A stretch of 53,200 nucleotides of DNA from Planctomycetota bacterium (GTDB taxonomy: Bacteria > Planctomycetota > Planctomycetia > Gemmatales > Gemmataceae): contig JAKOSN010000030.1 in NCBI GenBank assembly GCA_029777335.1, positions 1 through 53,200 of the forward strand, written 5' to 3'. Below are positions 9,961 to 17,121 of the stretch, piece after piece (position 1 is the first letter of the stretch; each line of letters opens with the position of its first letter). The notes beneath the pieces are model-generated. The model was not told the DNA's origin and ran no database searches. It saw only the letters and a list, made by a program, of their open reading frames with translations. Made by a program: the position numbers and the translations under genes.

Positions 9961-10974
9961 ATGAACACGATTGATTACATCTATCGGTTCGATCCCAAGA
10001 ATCCGAGCACCAAACCGCCTCCCACGGATGCAGAGGTGGCACGCCGAACCCTGGAAGATGGCAACCGGATGTTTGCCCGGTGGATGGCCCGTTGCCAGAG
10101 CACCACTCTCACCCCCGAAGACCCCCGCTACGTGGTGCAGTGCAACGGCCTGGAAGTGGGTATGCTGCGCAAACAGGGTGGCATTCCCAAGCAGGCTCCG
10201 TTCGCCGTGGTCGTTGGATGTTCCGATGCCCGGGTTCCCACGGAAATGCTCTTTGGTCAGGGCTTCAATGATCTTTTTGTGATCCGGGTGGCTGGCAACG
10301 TCCTGGGCGATGTCTGCCTGGGAAGCATCGACTTTGCGGTCGAGGCGCTTTCTGAAAGCGTCAAGGTGCTGGTTGTTCTGGGCCACAGCGGCTGTGGTGC
10401 CGTCACTGGCGCCGTCGATGCCTATCTCCGTCCGCTCAAGTTCTGGTCGCGCTCCATCTCTCCCGCGCTCCGTGGAATTGCCGAGAAGATCTTTGTCTCG
10501 GTGCGAGGGTCTGCCAACGGGTTGGAAGAGATCTGGGGACCCGATGCCCGCCAGCAAATCGGGTATCGCGATGCACTGATCGAGACAGCCGTCTGTCTCA
10601 ACGCCGCCCATGCCGCATTTGCCCTCCGGCAGGAATTGGAGCTGGCGGGTCGGTGGGAAATCGAGGTCCTCTACGGCGTATATAACCTTTATAATCACCA
10701 GGTGTGCATGCCGAACAATCCCCTCGCGGCCTCCACCGATGAGAACGTCCGTCTGGCCCACGCGCCCAGTAACCCACGAGAGTTCCACGCCCTCGCCTGT
10801 CAGATGGCCGAAATCCTCAAACCCATCGCGAAAACGCCTCTGGAAGGGTATCCCCGCCTGCGCCTCGAGGGAAGCAACGGCCATGGTCCAACTGGCAATG
10901 GCACCGGGAGTCATCCCGAGGGCACCCACCCTTCTGCCGGGGGTTCCTCTCATGAGGGGAGTACTGATTCATAA
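9961..10974 (+). CDS. Beta-class carbonic anhydrase
   Basis: 337 residues from the ATG at 9961 (AGGAAAGG upstream). Zinc-site residues are all present: Cys87, Asp89 and Arg91 in CSDARVP, and His142 and Cys145 in GHSGCG. Supporting motifs are QGFNDLFVIRVAGN and DFAVEAL. It interconverts CO2 and bicarbonate in the cytoplasm. It is longer than the usual ~200-230 residues, with extra sequence around the WSRSISPALRG region (about 160-190) and a Gly/Ser/His-rich low-complexity tail (about 305-337). The next recognisable genes downstream are a broken bicarbonate transporter and its PII-like partner, so this is probably the enzyme half of a carbon-handling locus. Confidence 0.93.
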   Translation: MNTIDYIYRFDPKNPSTKPPPTDAEVARRTLEDGNRMFARWMARCQSTTLTPEDPRYVVQCNGLEVGMLRKQGGIPKQAPFAVVVGCSDARVPTEMLFGQGFNDLFVIRVAGNVLGDVCLGSIDFAVEALSESVKVLVVLGHSGCGAVTGAVDAYLRPLKFWSRSISPALRGIAEKIFVSVRGSANGLEEIWGPDARQQIGYRDALIETAVCLNAAHAAFALRQELELAGRWEIEVLYGVYNLYNHQVCMPNNPLAASTDENVRLAHAPSNPREFHALACQMAEILKPIAKTPLEGYPRLRLEGSNGHGPTGNGTGSHPEGTHPSAGGSSHEGSTDS

Positions 10975-11695
10975 TTCGCTGCTGAATGTCTCGGCCTGTA
11001 TTTCCTGGAGCCGTTGAACCGCACACCGGACCGGAGCGACTCTCCACCCGGTAATCTAGCGAGGACAGACTATGAAAATAATCGTCCAGGTGTGCAATCG
11101 CATCGACCTTGTTCTGGACACTCTGGTCCGTGTGGTGTGTCTGGTACTACGCCGTCGCTGAGGGGAGCGTTCAGCCCCCTCACCTCCTGGAGGAGTGGCC
11201 GTTTCCCTCCTCCTTGCAAGAGCTTTTCTCGTTGGGCCCGTGTTGACGGAGCTATTACTCCCGTTGCTTTACTCCAACTCCCCGTGCAACAGCAGATCCT
11301 TTCCCTCCCTCATCTCAGGACTTCTCAAGCTACGCTCCACTTCCAGCTCCGTCCCGGCCCGACGAGAAATCTTTCTCGCCGAGGTCCTTGTGGTGCCCCT
11401 CCCTCGTCCTTCTCTTTCCCCCCTCACTGCAGTGACTCTGTTCTGGGTATTTTTTCCCCAAACAATTGAGCATGGGGAGATCCTCCCCCGTTCAGAGGAA
11501 ATCCTCACCACGCCGCGGGAAACGTCCTCCTCAGCGCATCGCTCCATACTCTGCGTAATAAACATTTTCCATTGGAGTTACGCCCATTGTTAGGATTTTT
11601 CCGCCCTCGGCATTGATCCTGCAGTGAAGGGAACAGGGACCACGGAGAGACCTAACACCTCGCCCTGGTTCCAGCCTTGACGAGGGGCCAGCGAA
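10975..11695. other. Region without a confident gene
   Basis: 720 nt after carbonic anhydrase. From about 11180 to 11470 the plus strand is strongly pyrimidine-rich (runs of CTCC/CCCTC), so codon use there is unlike the neighbours. The only small frame with a usable start is the 29-codon one at 11072. A 7-bp inverted repeat TGAGGGG/CCCCTCA at 11159-11182 lies just after it, without a T-run. A frame opened by a GTG at 11195 (132 codons) looks like a by-product of the base bias. Confidence 0.45.
11072..11161 (+). CDS. Possible 29-residue peptide, basic C-terminus
   Basis: ATG with GAGG about 9 nt upstream. The peptide is mostly hydrophobic with regular Asp/Arg spacing and ends in Arg-Arg-Arg, giving an amphipathic or membrane-edge helix. 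The stop overlaps a small inverted repeat. I do not recognise it, and a chance frame cannot be excluded. Confidence 0.22.
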   Translation: MKIIVQVCNRIDLVLDTLVRVVCLVLRRR

Positions 11696-12034
11696 ATGAC
11701 CGATGTTCCCACGGAATCAGCCACCACTCCGTCCCACAGACTCCACCGTTTGGCCGCCGTGCGCGGTGGACTGGCGCTTCTTGGGATGCTGTTCGCTGGG
11801 AATGCTCTCGATCTGTACGTTCGCTGCTCCCTACCCACAGAAACACGAAGCGGACACGGGACGTTTGTAATGCTGACGCAGGCAGGGGTTTGTGGGATCT
11901 TGCTCATGCTGCTCGTGGGTATGGTGTGGACTGCCCTTCGGGGCCCCAACCAATGCCTCTCCTCCCACACCTCCTTACCCAAACACTTGCCCAAGCTCGC
12001 ACGCGGGCGGGCTCCCTACATCGAGCGGAATTGA
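11696..12034 (+). CDS. Hypothetical small membrane protein, two predicted helices
   Basis: 112 residues. The ATG has GAGGGG about 8 nt upstream. Two hydrophobic stretches are visible, about 18-41 (LAAVRGGLALLGMLFAGNAL) and 56-80 (FVMLTQAGVCGILLMLLVGM), followed by a polar basic tail. I recognise no family. It lies between carbonic anhydrase and the sbtA remnant, 120 nt before the latter, so it might belong to the same transport locus, or be another decayed fragment of it. Overlapping frames in the same stretch look worse because they lack both a ribosome-binding site and hydrophobic structure. Confidence 0.42.
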   Translation: MTDVPTESATTPSHRLHRLAAVRGGLALLGMLFAGNALDLYVRCSLPTETRSGHGTFVMLTQAGVCGILLMLLVGMVWTALRGPNQCLSSHTSLPKHLPKLARGRAPYIERN

Positions 12035-12153
12035 TCCGCTCCGCGCTGATCGGTACGACTGGTTTTCTGAATTGGCGATGGTAATGGTCCAAACAAGTGT
12101 CAGCTGGTTGACAATCAGGGGTATGGAGAACCAGGTGCCATCTGGAGGAGGAG

Positions 12154-12479
12154 ATGGAACACCTTCTGCACGATATCTGGTTCAACTTCACTCACAATCT
12201 CTTCAAGCCCTTGCTCCGGTTCCTTGATCTGGGCTTTATCATCCCATTGCTGAAGGTGAAGTTTGAGTTCCCCAGAGTTCTGTCTCAGTCGATCACCCTG
12301 TAGCGGCCTCCTCCATTGGCATGCCAGCGGTGCAGCGCCCGGCCAGTGCCGAGTCGAGCCCGTCGTTGTCGCTGGCGGCCCCGCTGGGGTTGACTTTCAG
12401 TTACAACATGACAATCGGCATCCCCCTGTACATTGGGATTGCTCAGGCCCTCACGAGTGCCTGGCCGGTGGTCTCCTGA
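12154..12479 (+). pseudogene. sbtA: Remnant of sbtA-like sodium/bicarbonate symporter with the middle deleted
   Basis: The ATG at 12154 has a perfect GGAGGAGG site and starts 49 codons that read like the N-terminus of the sodium-dependent bicarbonate permease family: KPLLRFLDLGFIIPLLKVKF, then EFP. This frame stops at TAG 12301-12303. From about 12300 a different frame continues to TGA 12477-12479 with what looks like the C-terminus of the same family: VAASSIGMPAVQR, then SLAAPLGLTFSYNMTIGIPLY. Family members are about 320-370 residues long; only about 49 and 59 residues remain. Roughly 220-260 codons are missing and the frame is shifted at the junction. It cannot make a transporter. The intact SbtB-like gene follows. 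Family assignment is from memory of the motifs. Confidence 0.68.
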
Positions 12480-12561
12480 GTCCCTTGGGCCAGCAGCGCC
12501 TCTCTCGGCGCCAGCCCCCCGTTGCCGGAATAGAGTAGCTTGCCTGATGAGGACCGTTATC

Positions 12562-13023
12562 ATGGGTGTAACCACCGTCCCAGGTCGCCTGCTGCGTATA
12601 ACCCTGATCATCAGTGAGACGCTTGAGAAGCGGGTGATCACCCAGGCCACCGCGCTGGGCGTCGAGGGGTACGTCTGCTGCTACTGCTCCGGCAAACCGC
12701 TTCACGCCGCCATCGAAAATACCGGAACCTGTCACGGCCTCGTTCGGATTGAACTCCTGATTCGGACCGAGGTCGCCGATGGATTACTGGCCTTCCTCGA
12801 TCATCTGCAACGACAGGCCTACCCCGTGACCGCGCTGATCGATCATGTGCAGGTGCACGATGAAAGTCTCTCCGCGGGGAGTTATCGGAATGACAGCGCT
12901 CGGGAACATCCCGACGAGGGGAGTGAATGCGTGTCGATGCCCGTGACTGCGACCAATCGCCCCAGGGGCGGTCCCCAACCGCGCGCCAGCGGCGGCGAAC
13001 GGGATGAGCTGACCAAGAGTTGA
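12562..13023 (+). CDS. sbtB: PII-like signalling protein, SbtB type, with C-terminal extension
   Basis: 153 residues from the ATG at 12562, chosen for GAGG 9 nt upstream; an in-frame ATG at 12547 is possible. The first ~100 residues follow the ferredoxin-like PII/SbtB pattern: RITLIISETLEKRVITQATA, GVEGYVCCYCSGKP, RIELLIRTEVADGLLAFLDH and TALIDHVQVH. SbtB binds adenine nucleotides and controls the bicarbonate transporter SbtA in cyanobacteria. Here the last ~50 residues are polar and probably disordered, and the cyanobacterial CGPxGC C-terminus is absent. The gene sits 82 nt after the end of the broken sbtA. With no intact SbtA nearby, it may regulate another protein, or be on the way to loss. 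Confidence 0.66.
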   Translation: MGVTTVPGRLLRITLIISETLEKRVITQATALGVEGYVCCYCSGKPLHAAIENTGTCHGLVRIELLIRTEVADGLLAFLDHLQRQAYPVTALIDHVQVHDESLSAGSYRNDSAREHPDEGSECVSMPVTATNRPRGGPQPRASGGERDELTKS

Positions 13024-13387
13024 GGCTCGATCTGGAATGGCTCTGCATCCCGGGTATGGATGGCGAAAGCAGGGGCGATCGACGCTTCCCAGGGCGAATG
13101 CGCGCAGGGAATCCTTGCATGAACAACCCTACAGACGTAATAATGATGATAGAGTTGTCACCACCCACCTGGAGGTCGTTTCCCTTCAGGCCCCGCCACC
13201 CGATGAGGGCCTCTCACCGTCCCGGGGAGCGCTGGAGGCATCCTTGTCCTCCGCGTTGCTACGTCGAAGTGCAATCCTCTCCAGATTGGCCGCCGTCGGG
13301 ACCTTGAATCGTTCAGGAGCGTTCCACTTGCCAGCCTCGCTGGGCGAGCCCTGACGACCTGGATCCAAGATCTGCCGAGGTGTCTGC
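13024..13387. other. Intergenic region upstream of the two-component operon
   Basis: 364 nt. A weak promoter candidate is TTGCAT at 13115-13120 with AATAAT at 13139-13144 (18-nt spacer), which would give a leader of about 235 nt for the kinase gene at 13388. A frame of 105 codons at 13037-13354 lacks a ribosome-binding site and recognisable structure, so it is not called. Confidence 0.35.
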
Positions 13388-14839
13388 ATGAACCGCCGCC
13401 TGCTGCTCCTGGTGAACTCCCCCGCCATGCTGCTGGGTCTGGTGTTGATCGGCGCCTGTGGGGTGAGCCTGTGGGCGATTGCGTCGGTGCAGAGCAAGTT
13501 GCAACAGAACTTCCAGCACCATGTCGCCAGCCTCCGCGCCACCCAGGCGATGGAGATTGCCGTGCGCCAGCTGCGTTTCGATGTCTTGCTGGATCGGATG
13601 GAGCCAAGCGACGCTCACCGTGCCTCCATCCAGGCCGACCATCAGGCGTTTGATATCGCCCTGCACCGGGTCCGCGACCTGAGCACCGCCGATGAAGCCC
13701 CCCTCATCGAGAGCATCGACAACGGTTATCAACGCTATCAAAAAGAGCTGGAAAGCACTGGCACCGTGCCCAAGGATCGGGCAGGCATTCTCCGCTGGAT
13801 CGAGAATCACCCCGTGCAGCATGTGGTCGCCCCCTGCCGGAAGCTGGTCGATGTCAACCAGCAACAGATGGAAACCGCCGTCAAGGAAGGCATGGAGGCC
13901 AGTCAGGAAGTGCGCAAGGCGCTTCTGGTGCTGGCGGTTGTCGGTCCGCTCGGAGGCGTGATCTGCGGTTTCAGCATCGACCGCATTTTGCGCCGCTCCA
14001 TCGCTCGCCTGCAGGTGCGCGTGCAGGATGTCCATTCGCATGTTGCCCCGGAAGTGAGCGTGGTGGATCTCAAGGTCGGCTCGGGGTTCGATAGCCTCCA
14101 TGGACATCTGGATTTCCTTGTCGAACGGGTGCGCAAGTTGGTTGAACACTTGCAGTCGCAACAACGTGAAATTGTCCGCTCCGAACAGCTGGCACTGGCG
14201 GGCCGACTGGCAAGTGGGATTGCCCACGAGATCCGCAACCCCCTGACCAGCATCCGCTGGCTGGTGGATAGCGCCGTTCGCTCCTATCCCGAGGAATCGC
14301 TTACGCTGGAGGATTTGCAGGTCATCCAGAGCGAAATTCTGCGTGCCGAGGGGGCCGTGCAGGGGCTGCTGGATTTTGTCCGCCCGTCCAAACCGCAGCG
14401 GACCGATTGTGACCTGCGCGACATTGTCCGGCAGGTCGTCGAACTGACACGCGCCCGTCGCCGCCAGACCGGGGTCACCTGTGGCGTCTTCGTTCCGCCC
14501 GAACCGGTGATCGCCAAGGTCGACGCTGGCCAGATGAAGTCGGTCCTGATCAATCTCCTCCTGAACTCCCTCGATGCCATGCCGCAAGGGGGAAATATCA
14601 ACCTGCGGCTGGATCCGCAGGCGCATGGCGGAGTCCAGCTCATCATCGAGGATTCCGGAAGTGGGATTCCTCAAGAGGTGCTTGAGCATCTGTTCGTTCC
14701 GTTTACCAGCACCAAGCCCAATGGAACGGGGCTGGGTTTGAACATTGCTTATCGCATCGTTGAAGAACATGGCGGGCGATTGTCTGCAGAGAATCGCCAG
14801 GAGGGCGGCGCTCGGTTCGTCCTCACTTTACCTGCCTGA
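13388..14839 (+). CDS. NtrB-type membrane sensor histidine kinase
   Basis: 483 residues. An N-terminal helix (about 4-30) and a second helix (about 178-197) frame a ~150-residue mostly helical periplasmic sensor region. A HAMP-like linker follows, then the HisKA domain with His280 in GIAHEIRNPLTSIRW. The ATPase domain has the N box LINLLLNSLDAMPQ, G1 DSGSGIP and G2 GTGLGLN. All catalytic elements are present. The regulator gene follows after 12 nt, so the pair forms an operon. The signal sensed is unknown. The position between the carbon-handling genes and their likely sigma-54 output suggests stress or nutrient sensing, but this is inference. Confidence 0.93.
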   Translation: MNRRLLLLVNSPAMLLGLVLIGACGVSLWAIASVQSKLQQNFQHHVASLRATQAMEIAVRQLRFDVLLDRMEPSDAHRASIQADHQAFDIALHRVRDLSTADEAPLIESIDNGYQRYQKELESTGTVPKDRAGILRWIENHPVQHVVAPCRKLVDVNQQQMETAVKEGMEASQEVRKALLVLAVVGPLGGVICGFSIDRILRRSIARLQVRVQDVHSHVAPEVSVVDLKVGSGFDSLHGHLDFLVERVRKLVEHLQSQQREIVRSEQLALAGRLASGIAHEIRNPLTSIRWLVDSAVRSYPEESLTLEDLQVIQSEILRAEGAVQGLLDFVRPSKPQRTDCDLRDIVRQVVELTRARRRQTGVTCGVFVPPEPVIAKVDAGQMKSVLINLLLNSLDAMPQGGNINLRLDPQAHGGVQLIIEDSGSGIPQEVLEHLFVPFTSTKPNGTGLGLNIAYRIVEEHGGRLSAENRQEGGARFVLTLPA

Positions 14840-14851
14840 CGGGGAACCAAT

Positions 14852-16339
14852 ATGCCGATCCAATCGCGGGTCCTGATTGTTGACGATGAACCAGGTGTGG
14901 TTTACTCGTTTCGACGGGTGATGGCCCGGCAACAGGTCGAGGTAGTGGTGGCCTCCACGGTGCGCGATGGGATCGCCACCTATCGGACCGCGCGCCCCGA
15001 TGTGGTTGTCCTCGACCTCAATCTCCCGGATGGGTCGGGGATGGATGTGTTTCGCGCCATTCGCGAACTCTCGCCCCGGTGCCCAGTGCTCTTCATCACC
15101 GCGCATGGGTCCACCGAAACTGCCCTGGAGGCGATGAAGGAAGGTGCCTTTGATTACCTGGTCAAACCGGTTAATCTGGATCAATTAAGTATGCTTCTGG
15201 ATCGGGCTCTGGAGGCCGCCCGTCTGATGAAGGGCCCCTCGCTCCTGCCGACCTCCGAGGGGAATGATCGCATTGTCGGCCGATCCCCGCAAATGCAGGA
15301 AATGTGCAAACTTATCGGTCTGCTCTCGCCGCAAAACGTCAATGTGCTCATCCTGGGCGAAAGTGGCGTGGGCAAGGAGTTGGTCGCGGCAGCCATCTAT
15401 CAGCACAGTCGTCGCAATGAACGCCCCTTCCTGGCGATCAACTGTGCCGCGTTACCGGAACAGCTTCTGGAGAGCGAACTCTTCGGCCACGAGCAAGGGG
15501 CGTTTACCGGCGCAACCCGCCGTCGCATTGGCAAGTTTGAGCAGTGCCATGGCGGAACCCTCTTTCTGGACGAAATTGGCGATATGTCGCTCGCCGTCCA
15601 GGCGAAGATGTTGCGCATCCTTCAGGATCAGCGCTTTGAACGGGTGGGGGGAACCGAGACCATCCAGACCGATGTCCGTCTCCTGGCCGCGACCAACCAG
15701 GACCTGGATCGCCTGGTCGCGGAGGGCCGCTTCCGTGCGGATCTCTATTATCGCCTGAAAGTGGCCACGATTCACGTCCCGACCCTGCGCGAACGCAAGG
15801 ACGATATTCCCGAGCTGGCCAATTATTTTCTGTTCCGCAATAACCGCAAACTGGGTCTGAGCCTGGTCGGTTTCTCGCCCGAGGCGCTGGTGTGCTTGCA
15901 AAATTACACCTGGCCCGGGAATGTCCGCGAACTGCAAAGCGCGGTGAAGGAAGCGATGTTGCGCACCCGCGGAGCGGTCATCTTGCCAGAGTATCTGCCT
16001 CCGGTGGTGCGCGGGGGGCCAACTCACCAGGGTGGGGTTGACGGGGGCGAAAGTCTCCAGTCGTTGGTAACAACCCTTCTGAGCCAGGGAGAGGGCAATC
16101 TCTATGATCGGGTGGTTCGCGAAGTGGAACGGGTTTTGCTTGCCGAGGTAATGCAGCAAACCAACGGGAACCAGGTTCGGGCGAGCGAGATCCTCGGGAT
16201 TGACCGCAAAACCCTCCGCCAGAAACTGCGTAACCTGGGGGTGATGTTGCCTCTGGCGCGTCCCGCCTCGGAGGCGATCACTCCCGTCAGCAGTGCGGGA
16301 AATGGGTCCGAGACGCCCGCGGACCTCACATTGGGGTAA
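14852..16339 (+). CDS. NtrC-family sigma-54-dependent response regulator
   Basis: 495 residues. The receiver domain (1-120) has the phospho-acceptor Asp55 in VVVLDLNLPDGSG and the Lys of DYLVKPVN. The AAA+ domain has Walker A GESGVGKE at 169-176, the sigma-54-contacting loop GAFTGA at 216-221, Walker B FLDEIGDM and an arginine-rich sensor region. The C-terminal Fis-type helix-turn-helix is NQVRASEILGIDRKTLRQKL. All features needed to activate RpoN promoters are intact. It is co-transcribed with the histidine kinase. The one clear sigma-54 promoter in the window precedes the universal stress gene, 6.3 kb upstream, and is a candidate target. Confidence 0.95.
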   Translation: MPIQSRVLIVDDEPGVVYSFRRVMARQQVEVVVASTVRDGIATYRTARPDVVVLDLNLPDGSGMDVFRAIRELSPRCPVLFITAHGSTETALEAMKEGAFDYLVKPVNLDQLSMLLDRALEAARLMKGPSLLPTSEGNDRIVGRSPQMQEMCKLIGLLSPQNVNVLILGESGVGKELVAAAIYQHSRRNERPFLAINCAALPEQLLESELFGHEQGAFTGATRRRIGKFEQCHGGTLFLDEIGDMSLAVQAKMLRILQDQRFERVGGTETIQTDVRLLAATNQDLDRLVAEGRFRADLYYRLKVATIHVPTLRERKDDIPELANYFLFRNNRKLGLSLVGFSPEALVCLQNYTWPGNVRELQSAVKEAMLRTRGAVILPEYLPPVVRGGPTHQGGVDGGESLQSLVTTLLSQGEGNLYDRVVREVERVLLAEVMQQTNGNQVRASEILGIDRKTLRQKLRNLGVMLPLARPASEAITPVSSAGNGSETPADLTLG

Positions 16340-16344
16340 CGGGC

Positions 16345-16407
16345 CGACTGCCCCCCTCTCGGATCAATCTCTCGACTGCTCCTGCCTTCCCGATTCAGGG
16401 GCAGTCG
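16345..16407 (+). terminator. Long-loop inverted repeat after the response regulator
   Basis: Perfect 10-bp arms CGACTGCCCC (16345-16354) and GGGGCAGTCG (16398-16407) begin 6 nt after the regulator stop. The loop is 43 nt and there is no T-run, so this is only a candidate terminator or regulatory dyad for the next gene. Confidence 0.35.
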
Positions 16408-16472
16408 ACCTGTCTGCAACCACGATTCGGTGAGAGCGCGCGAGTTATGCAAGCGAGGAGTTCAGGTGGTTC

Positions 16473-16865
16473 ATGAAAGATCATACCAACTACCGCATGG
16501 TGAGTGGGCTTGAGATCGAACACCTGCTCGGGGGATACCTGGTCGATACCGCGCGCCTGCGCGAAATCGTCTTCGATCCCGAGATCCCCCTGGAATTGAG
16601 CCAGTTGATCTGGAACCGTCTGTGTATCCGCGCCATCAGACCCGAAGGCACCGATTCCTTCTTCCTGGGGATGGAGCTTTCGAGTTTGTCCGGCTTCCAT
16701 CCGCGCTGGCAGGATGAGATTGGGCATATCATGCAGCAATGTCGCAGCCTGCGCAACCTTCCCCTGGTGAAAGTCAAGGGTCGCTCCGTCGAGGGCGAAG
16801 AATTAACTTTCATCGGCACCGAGGTTCAATCAGAGCAAACCCTTCAGGAGCAGAACGAGAGTTGA
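16473..16865 (+). CDS. Hypothetical protein next to NtrC
   Basis: 130 residues. The ATG at 16473 has GAGGAG about 10-14 nt upstream. It is soluble and acidic, with no signal or membrane segment. The pattern alternates helices and strands: VSGLEIEHLLGGYLVDTARL, then DPEIPLELSQLIWNR and TDSFFLGMELSSL. I do not recognise a family. It lies 133 nt after the NtrC gene in the same orientation, separated by an inverted repeat, so it may or may not share the operon. Base composition resembles its neighbours, so it is likely a real gene. Confidence 0.7.
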   Translation: MKDHTNYRMVSGLEIEHLLGGYLVDTARLREIVFDPEIPLELSQLIWNRLCIRAIRPEGTDSFFLGMELSSLSGFHPRWQDEIGHIMQQCRSLRNLPLVKVKGRSVEGEELTFIGTEVQSEQTLQEQNES

Positions 16866-17121
16866 GATCCCTCTTCGCCCTCCTGATTCATTGATTTCCC
16901 TCTCCGCACGCCCAAAGAAGCTCCTCCCCGCAGAGGAATTGCGGCGCAGATGCCCCTGCCCCTGTTGCGCGCCCGTGCATCTCCAGGGGCAGCGGCGCTC
17001 AGGGACGAACCTCCTCAAAATCCAACAGCATTTCCTTGTATTTGATGCCACCAACTCACAGAATGAGCAACGTCTCGCCCCAGGACGAACTCACCCTCTG
17101 CTTTCTCGACAGGAGCCGGTT

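Noticed and set aside
11195..11593. 132-codon frame from a GTG
   Set aside because: Lies in the pyrimidine-rich tract, its ribosome-binding site is too close to the GTG, and the composition is low-complexity.
12155..12169. Second GG-N10-GC match (TGGAACACCTTCTGC), possible sigma-54 promoter
   Set aside because: It falls inside the N-terminal codons of the sbtA remnant and lacks the TTGC of the -12 box, so it is probably a chance match.
13037..13354. 105-codon frame before the histidine kinase
   Set aside because: No ribosome-binding site and no recognisable structure; another frame over the same stretch is equally open.
13313..14770. 485-residue open frame on the minus strand
   Set aside because: Antisense to the histidine kinase gene, whose motifs are complete on the plus strand.
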